The notes under the pieces were generated by a model, which made no database searches, was not told where the DNA came from, and worked only from the letters and a program-made list of their open reading frames with translations. A DNA stretch of 64,000 bases. Origin: CAYYFX01 sp046330135 (lineage in GTDB: Bacteria > ARS69). This document shows positions 24,185-33,631 of the stretch, one piece after another. How positions within the stretch are numbered: the first letter of the stretch is position 1; each line of letters opens with the position of its first letter. The translations under genes were made by a program, and so were the position numbers. The stretch is from contig JAXLTI010000012.1 in assembly GCA_046330135.1 (NCBI GenBank), forward strand, positions 9,264 to 73,263, read 5' to 3'.

Positions 24185-25258
24185 CTAGCGGGATCCAATC
24201 CCGGGGGCGCCGACGGTTTCGGGGATGTCCACGAGCGGCGTGGGCTCTCGGCCGGCCGCCTCCGTCTCTTCGAGGTACCGTCCAGTGATCACCGCCAGCG
24301 CCCCGTCGTACGTAGGGGGGGCGAAGCGATCCAGGAACGCGATGCCGCCGGCCATCATTCCATGGCCGCCGGCGCGTCCCTCCCGGCCCACGACGCGCGC
24401 GATGATCCGCCCGGCGTGACCCTTGCGCTCTCGGGTACGAAGGGAAAGATACAGTATTCCGTCCTTGCGGCCTATGCAGAGCGCCCAGCGCATCGACTCG
24501 AGTCGCAGGATCATGTCGCAGAACTCGGCGCAAAAGTCAGGATTCGAGATCTCCCCGAGCGACACGACCGCGACGTCGCCGAACAGGCGCGTGCCCGCGA
24601 GGGCGGCTCCCATGCCGCCGAAGTACTCGCGCGACACGCCGGCGTGCTCGATCTCCGAGATCTTCCGGAAGTCCGTGAGCGGCAGGAGGGCGACGTATGC
24701 GTCCCGATCGGCACTCGATGCCTCGCGCGTGAGCGCCTGCGTCTCGGTGCGGATGCCATAGAAGAGCGCCGTGGCGAGATCCGGCTCGAGGCGGAAACGC
24801 GCGGCGCGGAGGTACTCGTAGAGCATCGTGGCGGTGGCGCCGAAGCGCACGCGCACGTCGTGGCAGCGCACGGCTCGCGTCTCGCGCCGCAGGGGATGGT
24901 GATCGATGACCACGGTGGGTCGCACGCCGGCGGGCAGGGAGTTGTTCCCCGTCCGCGGCTGGGTGTCGACGAGCGCGAACGCCTCGTAGCTCGCCAGATC
25001 GATCTCCGCGAGCGTCAGCAGATCCACGCGCAGCGCCCGTACCATCGCCCGGTTCTCGGCGCGCCCGACGATTCCCCCCGAGCCGATGTCCACGTGGCAG
25101 TCCTTCAGCCGTCGCTCGAGCAGGAGCTTGAGGGCGAGGGCGGAAGCGATCGCGTCGGGATCCGGGTAGTCGTGGGAGAGGACGAGCACGCGCCGGCGCC
25201 CTTCGAGCGCCTTGAGGAGCCGGCGGAGTCGAGTACGGCTCGATTCGGTGATCTTCAT
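24185..25258 (-). CDS. DHH/DHHA1 phosphoesterase (NrnA-like)
   Basis: A 357-residue DHH-superfamily protein. Metal-binding motifs are visible as HDYPDPDAIASA, VDTQPRTGN and VIDHHPLRRE (the DHH motif), and the C-terminal DHHA1 domain ends with GGHGMMAGGIAFLDRF. Relatives hydrolyse nano-RNA, pAp or cyclic dinucleotides such as pGpG. That would fit the HD-GYP protein elsewhere in the window, but the substrate is inference. ATG 25258 is the first start giving the family N-terminus. Confidence 0.87.
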   Translation of the reverse strand: MKITESSRTRLRRLLKALEGRRRVLVLSHDYPDPDAIASALALKLLLERRLKDCHVDIGSGGIVGRAENRAMVRALRVDLLTLAEIDLASYEAFALVDTQPRTGNNSLPAGVRPTVVIDHHPLRRETRAVRCHDVRVRFGATATMLYEYLRAARFRLEPDLATALFYGIRTETQALTREASSADRDAYVALLPLTDFRKISEIEHAGVSREYFGGMGAALAGTRLFGDVAVVSLGEISNPDFCAEFCDMILRLESMRWALCIGRKDGILYLSLRTRERKGHAGRIIARVVGREGRAGGHGMMAGGIAFLDRFAPPTYDGALAVITGRYLEETEAAGREPTPLVDIPETVGAPGIGSR

Positions 25259-25340
25259 CCGGAGCGTCGGTTCACCTTCTGCCGGCGGTGCCTCGACTGT
25301 CGACGGCGCGGCGGCCGCGCACCGGTCGAAGGGCGTGGGG

Positions 25341-25369
25341 AGTCTAGCAGGCCCGCGCAAGCCGGGCCA
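25341..25369 (-). promoter_or_regulatory. Possible promoter of the DHH gene
   Basis: On the minus strand: TGGCCC, 17 bases, TAGACT, with an upstream TGC giving an extended -10. It lies 83 bases before ATG 25258. Confidence 0.4.
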
Positions 25370-25431
25370 CCGGCCCGCCCGGCGCCGCATCAGGACGGCG
25401 CCGCGGCGAGGACGTCACGGCGCCCGGAGGC

Positions 25432-27186
25432 TCAAGTGGGCATCAGCTCGCGGATCCGGCGGCGGATCTCCTCCGCCGAGCTCATCGCTAGGACCTCCTC
25501 GGCGACGCCGCGCCAGACACGGCCGTCGATCGTCGCGACGACGTGACCGACGGGCAGGATCCACTGCGGCGCCATCGACAGCCGCTCGACGCCGAGGCCC
25601 ACGAGGAGACCGGTCCAGGTGGGGTCCGACGCGACCTCGCCGCAGACCGAGACCGGCTTCGAGGCCGCCTGCCCCGCCTGCACGATGCTCCGTAACATCC
25701 GCAGGAACCCCGGATGGAAGGGGTCGTAGTAGACGGCGAGGTGCGCGCCGTCCCGGTCGACCGCGAGCATGTACATGGTGAGGTCGTTCGTCCCGACGCT
25801 CACGAAGTCGGCTTCGTCGAGGATCTCCCGCGCGAGGACTCCGGCGGCGGGATTCTCGATCATCGCGCCCACGCGCAGATCCGGATCGTGGCGTTGTCCC
25901 TCTCGACGCAGCTCCTCGTGGCAGTCGGCGACGATCGCGCGCACGCGGCGCACGTCGTCCACCGACGACACCATCGGCAGGAGAACGCGCAGCGGCCCGT
26001 CCGCGGCCGCCCGGAGGATCGCGCGCACCTGCGTGCGCAGGAGATCCGGGTGGGCGAAGAGGAAGCGCAGCGCGCGCAGCCCGAGCGCCGGGTTCCGCTC
26101 GGCAGGAGTGCGCGCGCCCGGCAGGTGCTTGTCGCTGCCGAGATCGGGCAGGCGGATGTCCACCGGCTCCTGCACGAAGGAGCACGCGGCCGCGGAGTAC
26201 GTCGCCACCAGCTCGTCCTCGGACGGCGCGTGGTCGCGCGCGAGGTAGAGGAACTCGGTGCGGTAGAGGCCGATGCCGTCCGCCGCGCTCTGCGCGCACG
26301 CGTCGACCTCCCGCTGCGAGCCGACGTTGCCGAGGAGCTGGACGCGCCGGCCGTCCTTCGTGACGCGTTGGCCGCGCGGGTCCGTGGGCTGCGGCGGCAG
26401 CAGGATGCGATGCTGCCGCTCGCGCGCGCGGACGCGGGAGAGCTCCTCCGCGCTCGGGTTCACGTGGACGCGTCCCTGGTCCGCGTCCACGACGATCACG
26501 TCGCCCTCGCGGATCTCGGAGAGGAGCCCCGTCACCTGGAGGATCGTGGGGAGATTCAGCGCGCGGGCGAGGACCGCCACGTGCCCCATCCCGGCGCCCT
26601 GCTCGCACACGATGCCGGCCACGCGCTGCGGATCGATGCGCGCGAGCAGGCTCGGCGGCGGATCCGCCGCGATCATCACGACGCGCTCGTGGGCCGGCTC
26701 TTCCGCACCCCCGTCGCGGCGCGGGGCCCGCCCCAGGATGTGCGAGAGAACGAGGCGCTCCGCGTCCGTCACGTCGAGGATGCGGTTGCGGATGATCTCG
26801 CTCGTGGACTCCGCCAGGATGGCGCGGAACTCGTCGAAGCGACGATGCACGGCCGCCGCGGCGTTCAGGTGCTCCTCACGGATGCGCGCCTCGACCCAGT
26901 CGACGAGCGAGGGATCCTTGAGGATCGCGCGCTGCGCCTCGAAGATGTCCGCTTCGCTCGCCGGCAGGCTGCCGCGCGCCCACAGGACGTCGGCCGCGGA
27001 CTCGCGGTCCGCCGCCTCGAGCGCCTGAGCGAACAGGCGCAGCTCCGCTTCGATCTCCTCGGGCCCCGTGAGCAGGTACGCGGGGACGACCGACGGGTCC
27101 TCGAGGTGGATTTCCGCGCGCCCGATCGCGATGCCGCCCGAGACGGCGCGTCCCTGGAGCGCTACGGCCTTCTTCTTCGTCGGCAC
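25432..27186 (-). CDS. ptsI: PEP-protein phosphotransferase (PTS enzyme I family)
   Basis: A 584-residue enzyme I. The phospho-accepting histidine is in AGMGHVAVLARALNLPTI (the usual TSH is MGH here), the PEP-binding barrel has GIGLYRTEFLYLARD, GAMIENPAAGV and VSVGTNDLTMYMLAVDR, and the catalytic cysteine is in SVCGEVASDP. Enzyme I passes phosphate from PEP to HPr. No HPr, EII or NPr gene is in the window, so it may serve regulation. Start GTG 27186 has GGGGAGA seven bases upstream and yields a Lys-rich N-terminus; an open frame continues to 27252 without support. Confidence 0.88.
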   Translation of the reverse strand: MPTKKKAVALQGRAVSGGIAIGRAEIHLEDPSVVPAYLLTGPEEIEAELRLFAQALEAADRESAADVLWARGSLPASEADIFEAQRAILKDPSLVDWVEARIREEHLNAAAAVHRRFDEFRAILAESTSEIIRNRILDVTDAERLVLSHILGRAPRRDGGAEEPAHERVVMIAADPPPSLLARIDPQRVAGIVCEQGAGMGHVAVLARALNLPTILQVTGLLSEIREGDVIVVDADQGRVHVNPSAEELSRVRARERQHRILLPPQPTDPRGQRVTKDGRRVQLLGNVGSQREVDACAQSAADGIGLYRTEFLYLARDHAPSEDELVATYSAAACSFVQEPVDIRLPDLGSDKHLPGARTPAERNPALGLRALRFLFAHPDLLRTQVRAILRAAADGPLRVLLPMVSSVDDVRRVRAIVADCHEELRREGQRHDPDLRVGAMIENPAAGVLAREILDEADFVSVGTNDLTMYMLAVDRDGAHLAVYYDPFHPGFLRMLRSIVQAGQAASKPVSVCGEVASDPTWTGLLVGLGVERLSMAPQWILPVGHVVATIDGRVWRGVAEEVLAMSSAEEIRRRIRELMPT

Positions 27187-27222
27187 GACGGTTCTCCCCG
27201 CCCTCTGGCGCAGGCGCCCAGC

Positions 27223-27251
27223 AAGATACCCGACCCGGCGAGGGGTCGCCA
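27223..27251 (-). promoter_or_regulatory. Possible promoter of ptsI
   Basis: On the minus strand: TGGCGA, 17 bases, TATCTT, 37 bases before the GTG start. It lies back to back with the promoter-like pair for the adenosyltransferase. Confidence 0.4.
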
Positions 27252-27263
27252 CGCAGGAGAGCC

Positions 27264-27293
27264 TTGACGCGCGGTGCGCCGGGAGGAGATACA
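27264..27293 (+). promoter_or_regulatory. Possible promoter of the cobalamin adenosyltransferase
   Basis: TTGACG (27264-27269), 18 bases, GATACA (27288-27293), 30 bases before ATG 27323. Confidence 0.4.
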
Positions 27294-27322
27294 GGGAGAC
27301 GTCCCGGTCCGGGAGCGACCCG

Positions 27323-27862
27323 ATGAAGATCTACACGCGTCAGGGGGACGAAGGGAAGACGTCTCTCTTCGGCGGCGAGCGGGTGGTGAAGAGCGATCCG
27401 CGCGTGGCCGCGTACGGCGACGTCGACGAGCTGAGCGCGGCCCTCGGGCTCGCGCACGCGAGCCTCGCGTCGTGGTCCACGCTCCGGGAGAAGGTGGAGG
27501 CCGTGCAGCGGACGCTGTTCGGGATCGGGGCGGAGATCGCTTCGCCCAGCGAGAAGGCGCGCGAGCGGCTGCGCGGACTCGTGCAGGAAGCCGACGTGGC
27601 CGCGCTCGAAGCGTCCATCGACGAGATGGAGGCCGACCTCCCGGTTCTCAAGAGCTTCGTGCTGCCGGCCGGCGGCTCGGCGGGCGCCGCGCTCCATCTC
27701 GCGCGGACCGTCTGTCGGCGCGCCGAGCGCTCGGTGGTCGCGCTGGGCGAGAACGCGGTTCGACCGGAGATCCTCCGGTACCTGAACCGCCTCTCGGATT
27801 GGCTCTTCGTGACGGCGAGGTTCGTGAACCGTCGCGAGCGTCACCCCGAGATGCTCTGGTAG
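27323..27862 (+). CDS. Corrinoid adenosyltransferase, PduO type
   Basis: A 179-residue ATP:cob(I)alamin adenosyltransferase that makes adenosylcobalamin. MKIYTRQGDEGKTSLFGGERV is the ATP-binding N-terminus, with further family segments YGDVDELSAALGLA and LNRLSDWLFVTARFVN. The ATG at 27323 starts exactly at the conserved Met; the longer open frame upstream runs over the divergent promoter region. No B12-dependent mutase or B12 biosynthesis gene is in the window. Confidence 0.93.
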   Translation: MKIYTRQGDEGKTSLFGGERVVKSDPRVAAYGDVDELSAALGLAHASLASWSTLREKVEAVQRTLFGIGAEIASPSEKARERLRGLVQEADVAALEASIDEMEADLPVLKSFVLPAGGSAGAALHLARTVCRRAERSVVALGENAVRPEILRYLNRLSDWLFVTARFVNRRERHPEMLW

Positions 27863-27987
27863 AGCGTCGTCGCGGGACGTTGCGGGCGACGAAGCGCGCC
27901 GGACGCAAGGTGGGAACCGCTCGCCAGGCCCGGGGTAGGCGTGGAATCGGCGGGGTCGCCGGCCCGTCGCCGCGGGCGCCCGCCGCC

Positions 27988-28016
27988 TTGTCGCTCGTGG
28001 AGCGCTGTGCTACGGT
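27988..28016 (+). promoter_or_regulatory. Promoter of the tol-pal operon
   Basis: TTGTCG (27988-27993), 17 bases, TACGGT (28011-28016), with a TGC directly before the -10. It lies 87 bases upstream of tolQ. Confidence 0.55.
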
Positions 28017-28102
28017 GCGGCTTCGGTGGCGATTCCCGCGCGGACGGGCGGGGCGGTGGCATCTCGGGAGCCCCGAGAAGGTGGGGCAGGCAGGGAGCTC
28101 GC

Positions 28103-28846
<744 letters not shown>

Positions 28847-28862
28847 TCGGGAGGCGGGCTCC

Positions 28863-29276
28863 GTGCCGAAGACGAGGCGACCGGTCCAGGAGTACCAGAC
28901 GGCGATCAACATCACGCCCCTGGTGGACGTCATGCTGATTCTCCTCGTCATCTTCCTCCTCGTCGCTCCCGTCCTGAACCAGGGGATCGAGCTCAAGCTG
29001 CCGGAGGCCTCCACCGCCAGCGCGGAGCCCGAGCAGGGCTTGCGCATCGCGCTCGGACCGGGCGGCGAGATCCTCCTCGACGGCAAGGCCATCCTCCCGC
29101 AGGCCCTGGACGACGAGCTGCGTCGCCGCGCCAAGCGGGATCCGGACCTGCCGGTTCTGCTGGAGGGCGATCACCGGATCGGCTACGGCTCCGTGCTGGA
29201 CGTCCTCGATCGCGCGCGGCTCGCCGGCCTCACCCGCGTGAGCCTCGCCACGCAGCCGCGGGGGGAGTCGCCGTGA
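28863..29276 (+). CDS. tolR: TolR/ExbD biopolymer transport protein
   Basis: A 137-residue protein with one N-terminal membrane helix; INITPLVDVMLILLVIFLL carries the conserved Asp of the proton path, and the rest is the periplasmic domain (VSLATQP near the end). GTG start 28863; SD GGGAGG upstream. Its stop overlaps the next gene (GTGA). Confidence 0.93.
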   Translation: MPKTRRPVQEYQTAINITPLVDVMLILLVIFLLVAPVLNQGIELKLPEASTASAEPEQGLRIALGPGGEILLDGKAILPQALDDELRRRAKRDPDLPVLLEGDHRIGYGSVLDVLDRARLAGLTRVSLATQPRGESP

Positions 29277-30019
29277 ACCGCGCGCTCGCCCTCTCGATGA
29301 CCGTGCACGCGGTCGGCTTCCTCGCCGTGCTTGCCGTGCCGCAGTCGCACGTGCCGCGCTGGCAAGCGCCGAACACGATCACCGTGGGTCTCGCCGCTCC
29401 GGCTTCGCGCCCGAAATCCGTGCCCGCGGCGGCGGTGGAGCCCACGCCGGCCGAGCCCGCCGTCGAGCCGGCGGCGAAGGCGTCGCACGACCCGGTGGAG
29501 GCGAAGGCCACGCCCGCCAAGAAGCTCCCGGCGATGCGCCCGGCCGCGCCGCGCACGATTCGCCGCGACGCGCCGCGACGCCAGGACGGCCCCACGCTCG
29601 AGGAGCGCATCCGTCGCCGCCTCGAGGACGTGGAGGCGTCCGAAGAGCCTGCCCCAGCCGCGCCCGCTCCGGCGTCCGCGGGGAGCGGATCGACCGCCGA
29701 AGTGCAGGCGGTCCAGGGCGTGGACTTCCCCTACGCGTGGTACCTGAACCTCCTCCGCACCCGCATCACGGATTCCTGGGACCCGCCGGGGGAGAGTCTG
29801 CTCACCGGCCGGGCGAACAAGGTCCTGATCGCTTTCCGGCTGTATCGCGACGGCCGCGTCACCGACGTGCGCGTCGACGGCGCCTCCGGCACGCCCGGGC
29901 TCGACGCGAGCGCTCGCCGTGCGGTGGATCGCGCTCAACCCTTCCCGCCGCTTCCGGACACGTACGGCGGGGATTTCCTCGACGTCGCGGTGCGCTTCAC
30001 CGCGAAGGGGTCGCCATGA
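29273..30019 (+). CDS. TonB-family energy transducer in TolA position
   Basis: A 248-residue protein: N-terminal membrane anchor (about residues 5-22), a Pro/Ala/Lys-rich periplasm-spanning region, a charged helix (LEERIRRRLEDVEA), and a C-terminal TonB domain with YLNLLRTRITDSWDPP and FRLYRDGRVTDVRVDG. In Tol operons this place is held by TolA; the C-terminus here looks like TonB_C. It couples the TolQR motor to the outer-membrane partner, presumably TolB/Pal. GTG start overlaps tolR; its stop overlaps tolB (ATGA). Confidence 0.87.
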   Translation: MNRALALSMTVHAVGFLAVLAVPQSHVPRWQAPNTITVGLAAPASRPKSVPAAAVEPTPAEPAVEPAAKASHDPVEAKATPAKKLPAMRPAAPRTIRRDAPRRQDGPTLEERIRRRLEDVEASEEPAPAAPAPASAGSGSTAEVQAVQGVDFPYAWYLNLLRTRITDSWDPPGESLLTGRANKVLIAFRLYRDGRVTDVRVDGASGTPGLDASARRAVDRAQPFPPLPDTYGGDFLDVAVRFTAKGSP

Positions 30020-31308
30020 TCGTGCGGCTCGTTGCGCCGGCGCGAGGCAGGGCGTGGTGGCGCGCGGCGCTGTCCGTCCTTCTCGCTCTGACTCTGCCGG
30101 GCTCTCTCCTCGCCGAGGAGCCGTCCGGCCCCATCATCGACGTGGTTAAGGCGCCGGACCGTCGCATCGCCGTCGGGATCGGCAAGTTCGAGACCGTGCC
30201 CGCGAACGAGGTCGGCTCGCCCGCGAGCGACGTCGTCGCGTTCGACCTGGATCTCACCGGATGGTTCCAGCCGGTTCTGCCCGGCATGCTTCCGCCGGTC
30301 ACGCTGGAGGACTGGGCACGTCGCGGCGCGGAGGTGGTGATCGATCTCAAGGCGGATCGCGGCACGCTGGACGGCGCGGTCCGCGACGCCGGAACGGGCG
30401 AGGTGCTGTTCCAGGGCACGTATCCCGCCGGCGACGGCGGCACGCTGCGCGCACGCATGCATCGCTTCGCCGACGACGTCTCGAAGAAGCTGACCGGCCA
30501 GCCGGGGCTCGCGCGCACGAGGCTCCTCTGCGAGTGGGATTCGGGCAGCGGGAAGCGGATCGTCCTCATGGACGCCGACGGGTGGGGAATGAAGCCGCTC
30601 ACGGGCGAGGACGCGCTCGAGCTCAGCCCCCGCTGGTCGGCCGACGGGCGGAAGGTGATCTTCACGTCCTTCGCCAGCGGGTACCCGGACGTTTACATCC
30701 AGGACCTCGTCACCGGCGCCCGTCAGAAGATCGCGCACTACGAGGGGCTGAACGTGCAGGGCGATCTCAGCCCGGACGGCAAGACCGTGGCGCTCACCCT
30801 GTCCCTCGCGGGCGACCCGGAGATCTACACAAAGGACCTCGCCGCGGGTACTATCCGTCGGCTCACCCGCAACCCGGCCACCGACACCACCCCGGTCTGG
30901 TCCCCGGACGGGCACCGGATCGCGTTCGTGTCGGATCGCTCGGGAGGGCCGCAGGTCTACGTGATGAACGCCGACGGCTCGAGTGTCCGGCGAGTGACGG
31001 TGCGCGGGAGCTACAACACGGCGCCGGAGTGGTCACCGGACGGCACGAAGCTCGCGTACTGCGCCCTTCGCCCGGACGGCTTTCAGATCCAGGTCGTGGA
31101 GCTGGACGGCGGGAACGTGACCACGATCACGGACGTTTCCGGGTGCGAGGATCCGTGCTGGTCGCCGGACGGGCGCAGCATCCTGTACTCGCGCAAGGCC
31201 GGAGGCCGGACCGACTTGTACGTCACGAACCTGAGCGAGCGTCGTGCCCTGAGAGTTTCCCGAGGCTCCGGCCGCTTCACGGCGCCGGACTGGTCGCCGA
31301 TCCCCTGA
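30016..31308 (+). CDS. tolB: Tol-Pal system beta-propeller protein TolB
   Basis: A 430-residue periplasmic protein with a Sec signal peptide (ALSVLLALTLPGSLLAEE), an N-terminal alpha/beta domain (about 35-165), and a six-bladed propeller made of WD40-like PD40 repeats (LSPRWSADGRKVIFTS, PVWSPDGHRIAFVS, PEWSPDGTKLAY, PCWSPDGRSILYS). It interacts with Pal and helps outer-membrane constriction at division. The ATG overlaps the stop of the TonB-like gene. Confidence 0.94.
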   Translation: MIVRLVAPARGRAWWRAALSVLLALTLPGSLLAEEPSGPIIDVVKAPDRRIAVGIGKFETVPANEVGSPASDVVAFDLDLTGWFQPVLPGMLPPVTLEDWARRGAEVVIDLKADRGTLDGAVRDAGTGEVLFQGTYPAGDGGTLRARMHRFADDVSKKLTGQPGLARTRLLCEWDSGSGKRIVLMDADGWGMKPLTGEDALELSPRWSADGRKVIFTSFASGYPDVYIQDLVTGARQKIAHYEGLNVQGDLSPDGKTVALTLSLAGDPEIYTKDLAAGTIRRLTRNPATDTTPVWSPDGHRIAFVSDRSGGPQVYVMNADGSSVRRVTVRGSYNTAPEWSPDGTKLAYCALRPDGFQIQVVELDGGNVTTITDVSGCEDPCWSPDGRSILYSRKAGGRTDLYVTNLSERRALRVSRGSGRFTAPDWSPIP

Positions 31309-31328
31309 CTTTGGAGGAGGAAGAACCC

Positions 31329-31871
31329 ATGACCCACCGGATTCCGTGGCTCATCAAGGGCACGATCATCGTGGCCGCTCTGTCGTTTGCGGGCTGCGGC
31401 AAGAAGACCGCGGCGCCGGTCCAGACCGAGGTGGCCACGACGCCATCCACGCCCGCGAAGCCCGACAACCCCACGCCGCCGTCGCGCGACGAGTCCACGA
31501 AGTACGTCGATCCGATGACGGTGTATCCGGGCGTCTTCGTCGCCATCCGCTTCGAGTTCGACAAGTACGAGATCACGGACGCGGCGAAGCCGGTCCTGGA
31601 GAAGATCGCGGCGGCCCTGAAGGAGAAGCCCACGTGGAAGGTCCTCATCGAGGGGCACTGCGACGAGCGCGGCACGAACGAGTACAACATGGGCCTCGGC
31701 GAGCAGCGCGCGCAGGCGGCGAAGCGGTATCTCGTGTCGCTCGGCGTCGAAGAGTCGCGCTTCCAGACGGTCTCCTACGGTGAGGAGCGGCCGATCGATC
31801 CCGGTCACGACGAGACGGCTTGGGTGAAGAACCGTCGCGCCGAGTTCAAGGTGGAGGCGCCGCGCACGTGA
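31329..31871 (+). CDS. pal: Peptidoglycan-associated lipoprotein Pal
   Basis: A 180-residue lipoprotein. Signal peptide and lipobox AALSFAGC give lipidation at the Cys in SFAGCGKK; a Pro/Thr-rich linker follows; residues about 65-175 are an OmpA-like peptidoglycan-binding domain (IEGHCDERGTNEYNMGLGEQ, RAQAAKRYLVSLGV, NRRAEFKV). GGAGG lies eight bases upstream of ATG 31329. It is in the normal position after tolB. Confidence 0.95.
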   Translation: MTHRIPWLIKGTIIVAALSFAGCGKKTAAPVQTEVATTPSTPAKPDNPTPPSRDESTKYVDPMTVYPGVFVAIRFEFDKYEITDAAKPVLEKIAAALKEKPTWKVLIEGHCDERGTNEYNMGLGEQRAQAAKRYLVSLGVEESRFQTVSYGEERPIDPGHDETAWVKNRRAEFKVEAPRT

Positions 31872-32494
31872 TGATGCGCGTCGCGGGAAGGGCGTCCGGG
31901 ACGAGGATCGCGGCGCGGCTGGTCTCGGCGACAGCCGCGGTCCTTCTCGCCGGCTGCTTCGCGACGACCAAGCACGTGGAGCTGGTCGAGGCGGACGTGA
32001 CGCGACGCGGCGCCTGGACGGAGGAGAAGATCAAGGACCTCACGCAGGAGATCAGCGCGCTCAAGGCGGAGAACGACGCGCTGAAGGCCCGCGTGGACGA
32101 CCTCACGGACAAACAGACCTCGCTGTCCGGTGAGGTGGCCACCCGGCTGAGCGAGCTGCAGGAGGCGGACCAGAAGACGTCCGAGGAGGCGCGCCGGGCT
32201 GCCGATCGTGCGGCGGCGCTCGGGCAGAATCGGGAGCAGGACCGCACGGACCTGCTGCAGCGCATGAACGTCATCCTCGACGAGGTGGTGAAGGAGAACA
32301 AGGACCTCCGCGCGCGCATCGACGCGATCGAGGCCTCCTCGGCCACGAGCGCGCACACGGTGCAGGCCGGGGAGACACTGGCCTCCATCGCCGCGAAGTA
32401 CGGGACCACCGCGCAGGCGATCGTGGCGGCGAACGGCCTGCCCGACGCGGACCACATCCAGGTGGGCCAGCGGCTGACGATCCCGGGTCATTGA
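31871..32494 (+). CDS. LysM-domain coiled-coil lipoprotein in CpoB/YbgF position
   Basis: A 207-residue lipoprotein with a lipobox (AVLLAGC), a long coiled coil (about 40-155, heptad-like, LTQEISALKAENDALKARV) and a C-terminal LysM domain (HTVQAGETLASIAAKYG, NGLPDADHIQVGQRL) that binds glycan strands. The last gene of Tol-Pal operons is usually cpoB (coiled coil plus TPR); here a LysM replaces the TPR domain. ATG 31871 overlaps the pal stop by one base. Confidence 0.85.
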   Translation: MMRVAGRASGTRIAARLVSATAAVLLAGCFATTKHVELVEADVTRRGAWTEEKIKDLTQEISALKAENDALKARVDDLTDKQTSLSGEVATRLSELQEADQKTSEEARRAADRAAALGQNREQDRTDLLQRMNVILDEVVKENKDLRARIDAIEASSATSAHTVQAGETLASIAAKYGTTAQAIVAANGLPDADHIQVGQRLTIPGH

Positions 32495-32498
32495 TCGA

Positions 32499-32520
32499 CC
32501 GGCGTCCCCCGGGACGCCGG
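32499..32520. terminator. Possible bidirectional terminator after the tol-pal operon
   Basis: 8-bp perfect stem CCGGCGTC / GACGCCGG with a CCCCGG loop, five bases after the LysM gene stop and before the end of the convergent Yip1 gene. No T-run. Confidence 0.4.
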
Positions 32521-32539
32521 CGGCTCGCGCTGCGCTGCG

Positions 32540-33295
32540 CTAGCCGGTCAGCCCGGGGGCGAGCGATGCGAGCGAGCCCCGCAGCACCGCGACGGCCGCG
32601 CCGCCCAGCGCGAGCACGCTCCACGCCGGCAAGGCGATGGCGATCGCCCGGCGTGCGGGCGCGTGGAGCGTTTCCCGCAAGCCGATCACCCACAGCGCTC
32701 CCGACCACAGCGAGAACGGCGTCAGACGATCCAGGAGCGCCACCGCCCAGGGTCCGTGAGCGCCCGGGAGCAGCGCCGCCAAGCTCGACGCGGACGTGGC
32801 GATGGGCAGTAGATCCGGAGTGACCTCGGGTCCTTCGAGCCATGCCACCGCGAGGTCCACTCCGCGCGCGAGCACCGCGGGAAGGCCGGCGCACGCCACG
32901 ACGCAGAGAATGGTGCGGAACGGCGCGTCCCGGAGCAGGAAGGCCGCCAGCGCCCAGAGGAGCAGCGCGGTTCCGCACCACTGCAGCCATACGACGGCCG
33001 GCGCGGCCACGACGCTCAGCAGCTTCATCGCCTGCAGCTGGTGCGCGACCGAGCGCACCAGCTCCGGGTCGTCCATCCCCGAGAGCAGGTGCACCGACGC
33101 GCGCTGCGCGATGGAGACGACGAGCAGGCTCAGTGCCATCGACGGCAGCGACACCAGGAGCCAGGGCGCCAGCAGCGGTCGACGCTCGCCGAGCCGCCGG
33201 AAGCCGTTCCGCGGGGACGGCAGGACGGCGAGCGTGTCCGCCACGTCACGCCCGAGCAGGGTGAGCTTCCCGCCTCCGGGAACTCGGGCGCTCAC
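32540..33295 (-). CDS. Yip1-like multi-pass membrane protein
   Basis: A 251-residue protein with five to six hydrophobic helices preceded by LPSPRNGFRRLGERRPLLAP, a lead-in typical of bacterial Yip1-domain proteins. Function unknown. GTG 33295 lies four bases after the stop of a small secreted-peptide gene, so these are probably cotranscribed; it may act as accessory, export or protective partner for the peptides, but this is inference. The gene is convergent with the tol-pal operon. Confidence 0.7.
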   Translation of the reverse strand: MSARVPGGGKLTLLGRDVADTLAVLPSPRNGFRRLGERRPLLAPWLLVSLPSMALSLLVVSIAQRASVHLLSGMDDPELVRSVAHQLQAMKLLSVVAAPAVVWLQWCGTALLLWALAAFLLRDAPFRTILCVVACAGLPAVLARGVDLAVAWLEGPEVTPDLLPIATSASSLAALLPGAHGPWAVALLDRLTPFSLWSGALWVIGLRETLHAPARRAIAIALPAWSVLALGGAAVAVLRGSLASLAPGLTG

Positions 33296-33299
33296 CGGC

Positions 33300-33515
33300 T
33301 CACCAGCCGAAGCCGCACGAGAGGCCGCTGCCGATGGCGCCGACGACGACCCCTTCGACGTTGCCGGTGAAGAGCGAGACGTACTTCACGGCCTGGAACA
33401 TGCCGCAGAGGAAGAGCTGGCCGCCGACCGGTGCCGCCGGCACGGGCGGCGTGGGCGGCGCGGGGGCCGAGAGAGTGAGGACGCCGGCGAGGCCGACGCA
33501 GCGAAGCAAGGTCAC
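33300..33515 (-). CDS. Small secreted cysteine peptide, copy 1
   Basis: A 71-residue peptide with a Sec-type signal (LLRCVGLAGVLTLSAPA), a Pro-rich spacer, and a mature part PVGGQLFLCGMFQAVKYVSL continuing to a C-terminal SCGFGW. GTG 33515 has AAGGAG eight to nine bases upstream. It shares with the next peptide the pattern PxGG-x4-C-x9-SLxTGxVxG-x(11,12)-C. I recognise no known family. The central hydrophobic stretch could span a membrane; the two cysteines could form a disulfide. Confidence 0.7.
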   Translation of the reverse strand: MTLLRCVGLAGVLTLSAPAPPTPPVPAAPVGGQLFLCGMFQAVKYVSLFTGNVEGVVVGAIGSGLSCGFGW

Positions 33516-33631
33516 GAGCGCGCTCCTTTCTTGGGTGGGAGTCCTGGCTTGCTAGGGCGAAGTCCGCGAGCTCCTCGACGGGTCCTGACGCTCGTGGACG
33601 GGAGGGCGGGAGTCTCGAACGGGAGACGGGA

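Noticed and set aside
21214..24198. 994-codon minus-strand frame covering korB and most of korA
   Set aside because: Only the last 348 codons are KorB; the first part is out-of-frame korA.
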